64,000 nucleotides of DNA from Reichenbachiella sp. (GCF_033344935.1 NZ_JAWPMM010000001.1:2528001-2592000); one strand, 5' to 3'; counted from the stretch's first letter, positions 44,229 to 53,063 are shown. Notes: generated by a model from the sequence alone, not told the origin. A program made the numbers and translations.

Positions 44229-45362
44229 ATGAACAAAGGAAAGATTAAATGGGGAATGCTCGGTGGAGGGCAAGGTGCATTTATAGGGATTGCACATCGT
44301 ATTGCGGCCTACATGGGCGAAAGGTATGAGCTGGTTGGCGGTGCTTTTGATGTGGATTACGACAAGGGATTGGCATTCGCCAAAGAATTGGAATTGGATA
44401 CAAAAAGGGTGTATACAGACGTGGCTGCGCTCATCGAAGGAGAAAATAAATTACCGGAGGCAGAGCGCATAGAAGTAGTGTCGATCGTCACTCCAAATTT
44501 TTTACATTATCCAATGGCGAAGGCATTGTTAAAAGGTGGCTTTCATGTGATTTGCGAAAAGCCTATGACTATGACGGCAGCCGAGGCGAAAGAACTGAAT
44601 GAATTCGTTGAGCAAACGGGCAAACATTTCTGTTTGACGCATACCTATACCGGATATCCTATGGTGCGACAGATGAAGACCATGATAGCCAATGGTGAAA
44701 TAGGAGACATCCAGCGGGTGGACGCGCAGTATTATCAAGGCTGGATTAATCCATTCATTCACGAAAGTGAGAAAAGAAAAGAAGTATGGCGTCTGGATCC
44801 TGCGAAGTCCGGTATTTCATGTTGTATCGGTGATATTGGCTTGCATGCTTTCAATCTGGTAGAATACACCACCGGCTTACAGGTGGATCACTTGCTATCA
44901 GATTTGAATTATCTGTATGACGACAATAGTTTGGACGTGGATGGTACGGTGCTGATTCGAATGGGCAAGGCCAAGGGAGTGATTCGATCGAGTCAAATCG
45001 CCACAGGCGAAGAAAACAATTTGACCATACAGATTTATGGAAAAGAAGGCGGTTTGAAGTGGTGTCAGGAAAATCCAACGGAATTGACTTTGCTCAAAGA
45101 AGGGCAGCCGATTCAAATATTGAAACCCGGAAATCCCTACAATGCTCCCTGGACGATGGATAGTACCAAAATGGCTCCTGGGCATCCAGAAGGAATTTTT
45201 GATGCCATGGGTAATATTTATAAAGGCATGGCCAAGGCCATCCGAGAAGAGCAACCACTGGATGGTGAGTACCCAACTGTACAAGAAGGTGTCCGTGGTA
45301 TGCAGTTCATAGAAAAAGTAGTGCAATCTAACCGAGACGGCAACGTCTGGATAAAAATCTAA
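44229..45362 (+). CDS. Gfo/Idh/MocA-family oxidoreductase
   Basis: 377 residues. NAD(P)-binding N-terminal domain (KWGMLGGGQGAFIGIAHR, VVSIVTPNFLHYPMAKALL, VICEKPMTMT with the EKP motif near 105) and a C-terminal domain with GDIGLHAFNLVEY, carrying the catalytic-type Asp and His. The family oxidises or reduces ring hydroxyls of sugars and inositols, including 3-keto sugar chemistry. Cytoplasmic; it lies between the MFS transporter and an isomerase with 1-3 base spacing. Confidence 0.92.
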   Translation: MNKGKIKWGMLGGGQGAFIGIAHRIAAYMGERYELVGGAFDVDYDKGLAFAKELELDTKRVYTDVAALIEGENKLPEAERIEVVSIVTPNFLHYPMAKALLKGGFHVICEKPMTMTAAEAKELNEFVEQTGKHFCLTHTYTGYPMVRQMKTMIANGEIGDIQRVDAQYYQGWINPFIHESEKRKEVWRLDPAKSGISCCIGDIGLHAFNLVEYTTGLQVDHLLSDLNYLYDDNSLDVDGTVLIRMGKAKGVIRSSQIATGEENNLTIQIYGKEGGLKWCQENPTELTLLKEGQPIQILKPGNPYNAPWTMDSTKMAPGHPEGIFDAMGNIYKGMAKAIREEQPLDGEYPTVQEGVRGMQFIEKVVQSNRDGNVWIKI

Positions 45363-45363
45363 G

Positions 45364-46419
45364 ATGAAAACGATCAAAGGACCAGCCATATTCTTGGCGC
45401 AATTTCTTGGTGATGAAGCACCATTTAACAATTTGAAAAACATTTGTGAATGGGTGGCGACGATGGGCTACAAAGCTGTGCAAATTCCGGCCTGGGACCA
45501 GCGCGTGATTGACATAGAAAAAGCTGCGGAGAGCAAAACTTATTGCGACGAAATCAAAGGTATTGTGAGCGAAGCAGGCTTAGAAATATCAGAATTGTCT
45601 ACCCATCTCTTGGGGCAGTTGGTGGCTTCTCACCCGGCCTACGACACCATGTTCGATGCCTTTGCGCCGGATGCATTGCACAACGATCCTGCAGCCCGAT
45701 CCGAATGGGCCATCAACCAGATGCAGGCCGCAGCGAAGGCTAGTCATCACTTCGGTTTGGACGTGATGGGTTCGTTCTCTGGGTCGTTGCTGTTTCATAC
45801 GATGTACCCTTGGCCACAGCGACCAGCGGGTTTGGTAGAGGCTGGGTTTAAGGAACTTGCCATACGGTGGGTGCCTATATTAGATCATTGCAAGGATTTG
45901 GGCGTAGCCGTTTGCTACGAGCTGCACCCTGGAGAAGACTTGCATGATGGCGTCACATTCGAGCGCTTTCTTGAGGTGACCAATCAGCATTCTAGTGCGA
46001 AGATCTTGTATGATCCCAGCCACTTTGTGCTGCAACAAATGGATTATATCCAATTCATAGATTTCTATCATGAGTTTATCCGTATGTTTCACGTCAAGGA
46101 TGCAGAATTCCGCCCCAACGGAAAATCTGGTGTCTATGGTGGATATCAAGACTGGATAGATAGACCTGGAAGATTTAGATCTTTAGGAGACGGTCAGGTA
46201 GATTTTAAGCAGATATTCAGCAAACTCAGTCAATACGGATACGACGGCTGGGCCGTGCTGGAGTGGGAGTGTTGTATCAAATCGCCAGAGCAAGGTGCCA
46301 GAGAAGGCGCACCTTTTATCGTCGATCATATCATTGAGGTCACACAAAAAGCTTTTGACGATTTTGCAGGAGGTGCAATCGATCAGAAAAAATTAAATCA
46401 AATCTTGGGACTTAAATGA
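45364..46419 (+). CDS. Sugar phosphate isomerase/epimerase-like TIM barrel
   Basis: 351 residues with no signal peptide, so cytoplasmic, unlike the Tat-exported barrel in the minus-strand half. Metal-site segments of the family are visible: LEISELSTHLLGQ, VAVCYELHPGEDLH, ILYDPSHFVLQ, RMFHVKDAEF and WAVLEWECC. The family covers isomerases, epimerases and 3-keto-glycoside lyases. The gene begins 1 base after the Gfo/Idh stop and overlaps the DUF1080 start by 4 bases (ATGA). Confidence 0.88.
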   Translation: MKTIKGPAIFLAQFLGDEAPFNNLKNICEWVATMGYKAVQIPAWDQRVIDIEKAAESKTYCDEIKGIVSEAGLEISELSTHLLGQLVASHPAYDTMFDAFAPDALHNDPAARSEWAINQMQAAAKASHHFGLDVMGSFSGSLLFHTMYPWPQRPAGLVEAGFKELAIRWVPILDHCKDLGVAVCYELHPGEDLHDGVTFERFLEVTNQHSSAKILYDPSHFVLQQMDYIQFIDFYHEFIRMFHVKDAEFRPNGKSGVYGGYQDWIDRPGRFRSLGDGQVDFKQIFSKLSQYGYDGWAVLEWECCIKSPEQGAREGAPFIVDHIIEVTQKAFDDFAGGAIDQKKLNQILGLK

Positions 46420-47144
46420 AACTACAAAAATATTTATTGCTCGTGTGTTTGGTGACTGGAACAAGCGCATATGGTCAGATAAAACCAGAAGAAACTGAGG
46501 TTTGGGAGCCAGAGCCAAAAGTGGTCACACCTGGTGAAAACGGATTGCCCCCGTCTGATGCGATCGTTCTGTTTGACGGGAGTAATTTTAGTGCTTGGCA
46601 AGAGACAAAATCAAAGCAAAATATCCAATGGAAGCTAACCGAGGGATGTATGGAGATTGTAGCTAACATGGGAAGTATTGAAACTAAGCAATCATTCGGG
46701 GATATACAGCTTCATATTGAGTGGAAAGTACCCAATTCAGATTTAAGCGGGCAGGATAGAAGTAACAGTGGTGTATTTCTCCAAGGTAGGTATGAAGTTC
46801 AAATCCTGGATAGTTATGAAAATAGAACTTACTCCAATGGGCAGGCTGGAGCGGTATATAAGCAATATGCCCCTTTGGTAAATGCTATGAATAGGCCCGG
46901 AGAGTGGCAGGTTTATGATATTCTATTTACGGCGCCAAAATTTAACGAACAGGACAGTCTTCTAGTTCCTGGTTATCTCACGCTATTGCACAATGGTATT
47001 TTGATTCAAAATCATGTGGAAATCAAGGGGAGCACGGTTTGGCAGGGATATCCATCCTACGAACCGCATGGAAAGGCCCCAATCATTTTACAAGATCATA
47101 ATAGTCCGATTTGGTTTAGAAATATTTGGGTGAGGGAACTTTAA
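46416..47144 (+). CDS. DUF1080 (3-keto-disaccharide hydrolase) secreted protein
   Basis: 242 residues. A signal peptide (KLQKYLLLVCLVTGTSAYGQ) precedes a concanavalin-like DUF1080 domain: AIVLFDGSNFSAWQET, GDIQLHIEWKVP, SNSGVFLQGRYEVQILDS and a final SPIWFRNIWVREL. Members of this family include hydrolases of 3-keto-glycosides, matching the oxidation enzymes around it. It would act in the periplasm or on the surface, releasing products for the MFS transporter. It ends the operon. Confidence 0.9.
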   Translation: MKLQKYLLLVCLVTGTSAYGQIKPEETEVWEPEPKVVTPGENGLPPSDAIVLFDGSNFSAWQETKSKQNIQWKLTEGCMEIVANMGSIETKQSFGDIQLHIEWKVPNSDLSGQDRSNSGVFLQGRYEVQILDSYENRTYSNGQAGAVYKQYAPLVNAMNRPGEWQVYDILFTAPKFNEQDSLLVPGYLTLLHNGILIQNHVEIKGSTVWQGYPSYEPHGKAPIILQDHNSPIWFRNIWVREL

Positions 47145-47196
47145 TGCCTTCTTTAGGGAAGCGTAGATAGTTGCCCTTGATTGAGTGAATTGTTGC

Positions 47197-47204
47197 TAGT
47201 TTTG
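47197..47204 (+). promoter_or_regulatory. -7 element of the TruA-paralogue gene
   Basis: TAGTTTTG matches TAnnTTTG exactly, with TTG triplets 17 bases (47177) and 23 bases (47171) upstream as -33 candidates. The start codon is about 27 bases downstream. Confidence 0.5.
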
Positions 47205-47230
47205 CAGCCTCACAAGAGGGTCTCAATTTT

Positions 47231-48010
47231 ATGCAAGCCAATCATTTCTATCTGATAGAAGTACAGTATTTAGGATTTCGCTACCATGGGTGGCAGCGCC
47301 AGCCCGGCGTTAAGACCATTCAGGAAATGATTGAGCGTACGCTGAAATACATATTGGCTGACAAGCCTTTCAAAATTTTAGGAGCCAGTCGAACCGATGC
47401 CATGGTGTCTGCTACTCAGGCTGCCTTCGAATTGTTTTTAGAACAACCAGAAGATGAGCAGCAATTACTCGCAGATTTCAATGAGAATTTGCCAGCCGAT
47501 ATTCGAGCCATTAGTATTGAGGCGGTAGATCAAAAATTCAATGTGATCCAGCATGTCAAGGAAAAGGAGTATTTGTATCTATTTTCTTACGGTGCGAAAA
47601 ATCACCCCTTTGCGGCGCCATATATTACTTGCATCAGAGAAGATTTGGATATTGAGTTGATGAAGAAGGGAGCGAAGCTATTTCAGGGGACCCACAATTT
47701 TCAAGAATATTGTTACAAACCTAAAGAAGGGACGCAGTTTGAACGAGAAATCATTTGTAGCGAGATTGTTGAAAATGATATTTGGAGAGCCAATTTTTTT
47801 CCTGAACAGACCTTTCTTTATCGAGTGAAAGGTATGGGGTTTATGCGTAATCAGATTCGCCTGTTTATGGGGCGTTTGTTTCGATTAGGTAAGCATGAGA
47901 TCAGCCTAAATGATATCCAACTGTCATTGGACCAACCATCCGAAACACCAGATTACTTTATCGCACCGGCATCAGGGTTGATGTTGCATCAGATGAAGTT
48001 CAAAAAATAG
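47231..48010 (+). CDS. TruA-like tRNA pseudouridine synthase paralogue
   Basis: 259 residues of the TruA fold: YLIEVQYLGFRYHGWQRQPG at the start, VKTIQEMIERTLKYIL, and GASRTDAMVSATQAAFEL, where the Asp is the catalytic residue. Normal TruA reads GRTDAGVHA here, so Gly-Val-His is replaced by Met-Val-Ser. Later KEYLYLFSYG and GMGFMRNQIRLFMGRLF are family-typical. It probably makes pseudouridine in tRNA or another RNA, but the altered active-site loop suggests a changed substrate. It stands alone with its own promoter. Confidence 0.8.
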   Translation: MQANHFYLIEVQYLGFRYHGWQRQPGVKTIQEMIERTLKYILADKPFKILGASRTDAMVSATQAAFELFLEQPEDEQQLLADFNENLPADIRAISIEAVDQKFNVIQHVKEKEYLYLFSYGAKNHPFAAPYITCIREDLDIELMKKGAKLFQGTHNFQEYCYKPKEGTQFEREIICSEIVENDIWRANFFPEQTFLYRVKGMGFMRNQIRLFMGRLFRLGKHEISLNDIQLSLDQPSETPDYFIAPASGLMLHQMKFKK

Positions 48011-48074
48011 GATTGGTTAACTTATGAATATTTCGTATTATTGACGGCCTCAGGTATATAATTAACTGAATTTA

Positions 48075-48752
48075 ATGAGTCTAGAACAACTAATAAACGA
48101 GCGAAACGAAGCCATTTTGAAGGTAGATGAGTACGGTTTGCTCTGTATGACTACCCCATACCTGCCACCGGAGCAAACAGAAGATCCAAGTAAGGAATTG
48201 CTCTATACGTCGAAGCAGGCCTATATGTGGGTGCCGATTCTTGCTTATATTGTTGAGAACGCTTCGATCTCTGAAGAGGATATGAAGATATTTTTAGAGA
48301 TGTCTTTAGACTCGCTGACCACCCATCATCGCACACGCTGGAGCAATAGAGCAGAAGCACTGGAAGGTATGCTTGAGATGCTCAATTCTATGTTGTTTTA
48401 TACCACTCGTAAAAAATTAGAAGATCCAATTTTTGAATATGCTTCACTTTTTGGAGGATCGATTGAAGATATTTTGGATAGGCTGGAAGGGCTTGGTTTG
48501 GTAGAAGAGCACTATGTCGAGCCCATGGGAGGCAAGCAAATAGCCATGATGGGATTTGTGCCATTTGGATACACCAAGCGAACAAGGTTAGGCGAGGAAC
48601 TCTATGCCAAACTCAATAGCCTTATGTTGTTTTATGCGCAAAAGAATTTGGTGGAAGACTCAGATTTTAAAATCCACTATCGTTTCTACCGTGCCTGGGA
48701 GATTTTCAAAGGCATTGTTATGAAAATGGACAAGCCGCTGGAGAAGAAGTAA
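48075..48752 (+). CDS. Hypothetical soluble protein
   Basis: 225 residues, no signal or membrane segment. The sequence is helical and acidic in the N-terminal half, with HHRTRWSNRAEALEGMLEML in the middle and an IEDILDRLEGLGLVEEHYVE stretch that could be a winged-helix-like element followed by TRLGEELYAKL. It lies 64 bases after the TruA paralogue on the same strand. I do not recognise a family. Confidence 0.6.
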   Translation: MSLEQLINERNEAILKVDEYGLLCMTTPYLPPEQTEDPSKELLYTSKQAYMWVPILAYIVENASISEEDMKIFLEMSLDSLTTHHRTRWSNRAEALEGMLEMLNSMLFYTTRKKLEDPIFEYASLFGGSIEDILDRLEGLGLVEEHYVEPMGGKQIAMMGFVPFGYTKRTRLGEELYAKLNSLMLFYAQKNLVEDSDFKIHYRFYRAWEIFKGIVMKMDKPLEKK

Positions 48753-48820
48753 ATCCGTATTGCCGAATGAGGCCCATCGTGATATTTTAGGTTTTCACCA
48801 ATCTGATAATTGATTTATCA

Positions 48821-51466
48821 TTACTCATCTTTCAGGCACTCTACAGGATTGACACTGGCAGCTTTTAATGTTTGTAAGCTTAATATGATCCATGAAACGG
48901 AAATAACCAGTAGGAATGAGATCATAAACCACACCCAGGCAATCTCAATTTGATAGGCGAAACTTTGGAACCAAATGGAAATGAGATAGTAGGAGGTAGG
49001 TATAGCAAGAGCTGAACCTATGACAATAAGCAACATGAATTGCCTTGAGAGTAACCAAATGATAGAAGTTAGATTGGCACCCAAGACTTTTCGAATCCCG
49101 ATTTCTTTAATTCTTCGAGCAGCATAAAATGAAGAAAGGCCCAAAATTCCCATCAGGGCTAAGGAACTGGCAATACTTGAAAAAGCAGTAAACAATTTCT
49201 TGAATTCAATATCTGCTTTGTACTGTTGATTGATCTGATCATCCAAAAAGAAAAAGTCAAAGGTGGTATTGGCATAAGACTCTTTCCAAGTTGTTTCTAG
49301 TTGGTCAATTTGATTGTACCTATCACCTTCTCCCAACTTGACAAATATATAATCTAATGATCTGGACAGATGAGCAAGCATTAACGGTTCTACATTTTCT
49401 CGCAATGAACTGTAATGAAAGTCTTCTATGACACCAATTACTCTTTGCTTGCGATCTGTACTGTTGATTAAGTCGCTTAGTAAAGCATCTTCTGGCTTGT
49501 CAAATCCGAGTAAACGTGTAGCTGTTTCATTGAGTATTACATGGCTGTGTTCCTGGCAAGCAATGTCTTCAAAAGTGGAACCCGCTTTTAGTTTTAGTCC
49601 TAGTGTCTTAATATAGTTGTCGTTTACGGCAGAAACATAAAGGTCCTGACCTAGTTCTTTTGGTTGTGTGGTTTGTCTGACCCCATCAGTCCAACCCAGT
49701 TCACTACCCGGAATTTGAAAACTGCTGGTATGTGATTTGACCCAAGACAGATTTTCTAATTTTCCCAGGAAAGCATTTGCTGATTTTCGACCTTCTTTTC
49801 TGGAAAGTCTTGGTTTTTCAATGACTATAACCTTTTCCTTGTCCAACCCAAGATTATAATTTTGAATGTAGGTAAGTTGGGCGTCTACGGCCCATGTTAT
49901 TATGATCAATACGAGAAGAATGCCGAATTGAAATGCCACGCCTGCTTTTCTAATTGAGATACTTGAATTCGTGTTTAGAGGCTGAATGGAGTGTTTATGT
50001 TGGAATTGATTGAAAATTAGTTTGTAATCAAATGATACGAAGAGGCTGCCTAGAATTACATAAAGCATGGCTATCATCCAAAAATGCCATTGGAACAGGG
50101 TTGAAATATTAAGTGAAATTTCTAACCAACCTTCAATCTGGTCTGTTGAAGCAAAAATGACAGCAACGGCAAGAAAAACAGCTATTCCATGAGTTAATAA
50201 TGATTCCATGAATAGCTGCGTAAATACTTGAGTGTTCCTGGCGCCAAGCACTCTTCTGACTGACATTTCTTTCGATCTAGTCGAATTGTGAGCAGTAGTT
50301 AAGTTTACATTGTTTAACCAAGAAATGGCTAGAATGAGCAAGGCAGCAATGCCTAAAAAATAAAGCGCTTGGTCATTGCCATTGGCTTCCAACTCGCCAT
50401 CCAAATGACCATATAAATGAATTTCTTCTACAGGTCTAAGAGAAAATTGATAATCCATATTTCGTTCTTCCATTTTCTCGCCCTTGTACTTACGTACTAA
50501 TTGGGGGAATGAAGATTCTATTTGATCCGGGGAAACACCCTCTCTTAATTTTAAATAGGTAGTCACGCCAGACCAGTCCCAAGAATGACTGACCCAGTCA
50601 CCTTCTGGGAAAAACGCTTGGTACGGAATCAACGCTTCAAATTGGATATGTGAATTGAGTTTAACGTCAGGAATAATTGCTTTGACCTCCATAGGCAACT
50701 CATACCTTCCGTGTATTACGGTAATGACCTGTCCTAATGGGTTTTGATCTCCGAAATACTTAGAGCTTGTGCTTTCAGTTAAGATGATGCTATTGGGTTC
50801 TTGTAGAATGGATGAATCTTTCAATCCAAAGTCAAACATGTTAAGAAAAGAAGGATCTACAAATGCTGGTTTTTGAATACTGTAAGTTGATTTAGTGGAG
50901 TCTTTACTAACGACCACACTGGAGGTACGAATTCTGACTCGAGTAAATTTCTCTATTCCTGAAATATCCTCTTGAGCATCTGGGCCAAATGCAGAATAGG
51001 ATGTTGCTTTTTGGCTTTGTAAGACACCGTTGTGAATTCGATCGACGTCGACTCGATATAAGTGCTCTATATCGGTGTGAAACTTGTCAAAGCTACTTTC
51101 AAAATTAATATACTGATAGATGGTAATCGAAGCGGATAGCGCTATGGTGATTCCCAAGATTTTGAGCGCATTTTGAAATTTGTTTGCTCTTAGACTGCGT
51201 ATGGCGATTTTGAAGTAGTTTTTAATAATGCCATAGTTATTCATCCTGTACGTGCCTTCAAGGCTTTTAAGAAGCAATGGTCTAAGTAGCTTGATCACTT
51301 CTTTGGTGAAAAGCCGATTTGCCTTCCTGGTAGAGTGTCTTTCTAAATTATACTGATAGAGTTCTTCAAGATCGCCTTCAATTTCTTCTATGTAGTTAGG
51401 ATGGATTAGAAGTTTGAGTATTTGTAAAGGCCAACCAGGAGGGGAGGGGTGATGTTTGTTTTTCAT
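48821..51466 (-). CDS. MacB-like ABC transporter permease with PadR-linked N-terminal domain
   Basis: 881 residues. Residues 1-90 form a cytoplasmic prefix domain (PPGWPLQILKLLIHPNYIEE, GDLEELYQYNLERH) found in permeases next to PadR regulators. Two MacB_PCD/FtsX units follow, giving about eight membrane helices in total: helix near 95-120, a large periplasmic part, three helices near 380-500, and the same again at the C-terminus (AARRIKEIGIRKVLGANLTS is the typical FtsX loop). No ATPase gene is adjacent, so the partner is elsewhere or it acts without one. Its PadR gene lies 10 bases upstream. Confidence 0.9.
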   Translation of the reverse strand: MKNKHHPSPPGWPLQILKLLIHPNYIEEIEGDLEELYQYNLERHSTRKANRLFTKEVIKLLRPLLLKSLEGTYRMNNYGIIKNYFKIAIRSLRANKFQNALKILGITIALSASITIYQYINFESSFDKFHTDIEHLYRVDVDRIHNGVLQSQKATSYSAFGPDAQEDISGIEKFTRVRIRTSSVVVSKDSTKSTYSIQKPAFVDPSFLNMFDFGLKDSSILQEPNSIILTESTSSKYFGDQNPLGQVITVIHGRYELPMEVKAIIPDVKLNSHIQFEALIPYQAFFPEGDWVSHSWDWSGVTTYLKLREGVSPDQIESSFPQLVRKYKGEKMEERNMDYQFSLRPVEEIHLYGHLDGELEANGNDQALYFLGIAALLILAISWLNNVNLTTAHNSTRSKEMSVRRVLGARNTQVFTQLFMESLLTHGIAVFLAVAVIFASTDQIEGWLEISLNISTLFQWHFWMIAMLYVILGSLFVSFDYKLIFNQFQHKHSIQPLNTNSSISIRKAGVAFQFGILLVLIIITWAVDAQLTYIQNYNLGLDKEKVIVIEKPRLSRKEGRKSANAFLGKLENLSWVKSHTSSFQIPGSELGWTDGVRQTTQPKELGQDLYVSAVNDNYIKTLGLKLKAGSTFEDIACQEHSHVILNETATRLLGFDKPEDALLSDLINSTDRKQRVIGVIEDFHYSSLRENVEPLMLAHLSRSLDYIFVKLGEGDRYNQIDQLETTWKESYANTTFDFFFLDDQINQQYKADIEFKKLFTAFSSIASSLALMGILGLSSFYAARRIKEIGIRKVLGANLTSIIWLLSRQFMLLIVIGSALAIPTSYYLISIWFQSFAYQIEIAWVWFMISFLLVISVSWIILSLQTLKAASVNPVECLKDE

Positions 51467-51476
51467 AAAGTTGGAA

Positions 51477-51797
51477 CTAAACGATGGATGGGATGACTTC
51501 GTAAAATTTTGAACGAACTTCTTTCATTTCCTGAAGAACCTTTTGTCCAAGTGGAGTAGCTGAATAAATACGTTTGCGTTTGCCTCCACGCTTTTGAGTG
51601 GCCTCCCCAAACTGAGAGGTCAAAAATCCTTTTTCCTCCATTCGCTTGAGCGAAGTTTGTATAGAACCAACGCTGAGCGTTTGTTTTAGCCGGTTTTCTA
51701 ATTCTAATTTGATTTGTACACCGTAGGCTGACTGACTCAAGAATACAACCGTAAGAAGTACCAGTTCTTCAAATTCACCCAATTTGGTCTTTTTCAT
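51477..51797 (-). CDS. PadR-family transcriptional regulator
   Basis: 106 residues. Winged-helix PadR layout: LGEFEELVLLTVVFLSQSAY, VGSIQTSLKRMEEKGFLTSQ and GKRKRIYSATPLGQKVLQ. The first gene of a pair with the ABC permease, with which PadR proteins of this type are regularly linked; it probably represses the pair. The AT-rich stretch just upstream (51800-51870, with ATTCGTAATTGT twice at 51809 and 51843) may be its operator. Confidence 0.9.
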   Translation of the reverse strand: MKKTKLGEFEELVLLTVVFLSQSAYGVQIKLELENRLKQTLSVGSIQTSLKRMEEKGFLTSQFGEATQKRGGKRKRIYSATPLGQKVLQEMKEVRSKFYEVIPSIV

Positions 51798-51808
51798 TCT
51801 CTATATTA

Positions 51809-51854
51809 TTCGTAATTGTCGTAAATATAGAGTATTTATTTAATTCGTAATTGT
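51809..51854. promoter_or_regulatory. Direct repeat upstream of the PadR gene, possible operator
   Basis: ATTCGTAATTGT occurs at about 51809-51820 and again at about 51843-51854, 34 bases apart, in the 124-base gap before the PadR start. PadR regulators usually control their own promoter, so this repeat is a candidate binding site. Confidence 0.4.
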
Positions 51855-51921
51855 ATATTTTATAAAATAATATATTTGAGTTGGTGTGAGAAGAGGGTAT
51901 TCAGTAGTCAGAGACTAGAAG

Positions 51922-52656
51922 TTATGCAGCTTCGACTGCTTTATTAAGCTCCTCAATTGAATTTTGAATATGCTTATGAATGAATTGATTGATTTCTATG
52001 AGCCTTCTGAGTTTGAGTTGTGACCATTTGAGGTGCTTTATTAATTCACGATCAGCTTGAAGCTCTTTTATGTATTTAGTGACAGAATTCGAAGCGCTTT
52101 GTTGATAGTCATTCAACTCACTTTCAGATTCACAAACTAGATAGTTAGCTAAACCATAGTCATATATTGCTGGCCAAAGATTGAGCGAAGCGTAAGTACT
52201 TATTTCAGTGGTGTAGTTTTCGTGTTCAGTCAACAAAGATTCCAAATAACTCAGATGGGTAATTATTTCCTTATTGCTATTGATCAAGTGGAGTTGATCA
52301 GACGATGAAAACCCTTGAATAAATGAAGAGATATTTATTAAGCGATATTTAGGGATATCTTCCATGAGACCGAATGTTACTTCAGCAAATAGCATATCCA
52401 AAGTGTTATCTGTTTCATGAACGTTGCTACCAAGTATGATAAGCTGAATGGCAGAATCTAGTTGAATATAGTTCGTGTCAATATCCTGCATAAATTTATC
52501 ATTCCGCTCAAGCTCAATGACCATTGATTTCATAATCTCAATGGCCTTTGCTTCTTTTTCTTGATTTTGTCTCCACTCTTCGAATAGAAAGGATGCAGTG
52601 ATACCAATGAATATCACGATCACTTCAAAAGCGTACTTTCCAATTACTTCTTTCAT
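51922..52656 (-). CDS. DUF6090-like membrane-anchored protein
   Basis: 244 residues. One membrane helix close to the N-terminus (FEVIVIFIGITASFLFEEWR) followed by a long helical, charged domain. The pattern of a leading helix ending in a Glu/Asn-Trp motif is that of the DUF6090 family of Bacteroidota, whose role is unknown. It stands alone between the PadR promoter region and the repeat cluster. Confidence 0.6.
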   Translation of the reverse strand: MKEVIGKYAFEVIVIFIGITASFLFEEWRQNQEKEAKAIEIMKSMVIELERNDKFMQDIDTNYIQLDSAIQLIILGSNVHETDNTLDMLFAEVTFGLMEDIPKYRLINISSFIQGFSSSDQLHLINSNKEIITHLSYLESLLTEHENYTTEISTYASLNLWPAIYDYGLANYLVCESESELNDYQQSASNSVTKYIKELQADRELIKHLKWSQLKLRRLIEINQFIHKHIQNSIEELNKAVEAA

Positions 52657-52701
52657 AATGATAATAAGTTACGTAAATGTTTCAATTTAATGAAAATACC
52701 A

Positions 52702-52825
52702 CGTCATATCGAAGGAGGCACGACTGAGATATCCCCAGCGGTACAACGGATGCTTTGGAAACGTAGCTCTGGTTACCTGGCTAGCTACGATCCGCAGGGG
52801 ACTTCTCCCTTTGGTCGAAGTGACG
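52702..52825. repeat. Fold-back repeat, copy A
   Basis: Begins CGTCATATCGA and ends TCGAAGTGACG, which are near-complementary; inside, GGAG faces CTCC and CCCC faces GGGG. It shares AAATACCACGTCAT at its left edge and GAAGGAGGCACGACTGAGAT with copy B. Part of the 407-base gap 52657-53063, which holds no intact gene. Confidence 0.85.
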
Positions 52826-52837
52826 GTGAAGTTTTAA

Positions 52838-52879
52838 TTAATTAGTCATGATGAATGCAGGATATCCTTTTACCATCAT
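52838..52879 (-). pseudogene. Remnant of the 5' end of a second GIY-YIG gene
   Basis: On the minus strand this reads MMVKGYPAFIMTN and then stops, aligning without gaps to the first 13 codons MMIKGGAVYIMTN of the intact gene at 53360. The bases upstream of both ATGs (TAAATCTAAG and TAAAACTAAG) also match and lead into repeat copies B and C. After codon 13 it runs straight into copy A, so about 85 codons have been lost. Confidence 0.8.
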
Positions 52880-52898
52880 TAAATCTAAGAAAATACCA

Positions 52899-53049
52899 CG
52901 TCATGTCGAAGGAGGCACGACTGAGATATCCCTGGCGTTACAGCGGATGCTTTGTAAAGTGTAGCTTTGGCTTTGTCAGTCTTTTCTGGCTGGCTGCTAT
53001 CCGAAGGGGACTTCTCCGCTTCGGCGAACCGCCTTAGGTCGAAGTGACG
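52899..53049. repeat. Fold-back repeat, copy B
   Basis: Begins CGTCATGTCGA and ends TCGAAGTGACG. It is longer than the other copies (151 against about 123 bases) because of extra sequence before the right arm (around 53015-53038). It lies between the GIY-YIG remnant and the 3' end of the intact GIY-YIG gene. Confidence 0.85.
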
Positions 53050-53063
53050 TTGATTTTAATTTT

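Noticed and set aside
44898-45443. 181-codon open frame on the minus strand
   Set aside because: Antisense shadow of the Gfo/Idh gene with a cysteine- and histidine-scattered translation and no domain.
52855-53037. 60-codon plus-strand frame across repeat B
   Set aside because: It is generated by the fold-back repeat and the GIY-YIG remnant read backwards, and has no domain.
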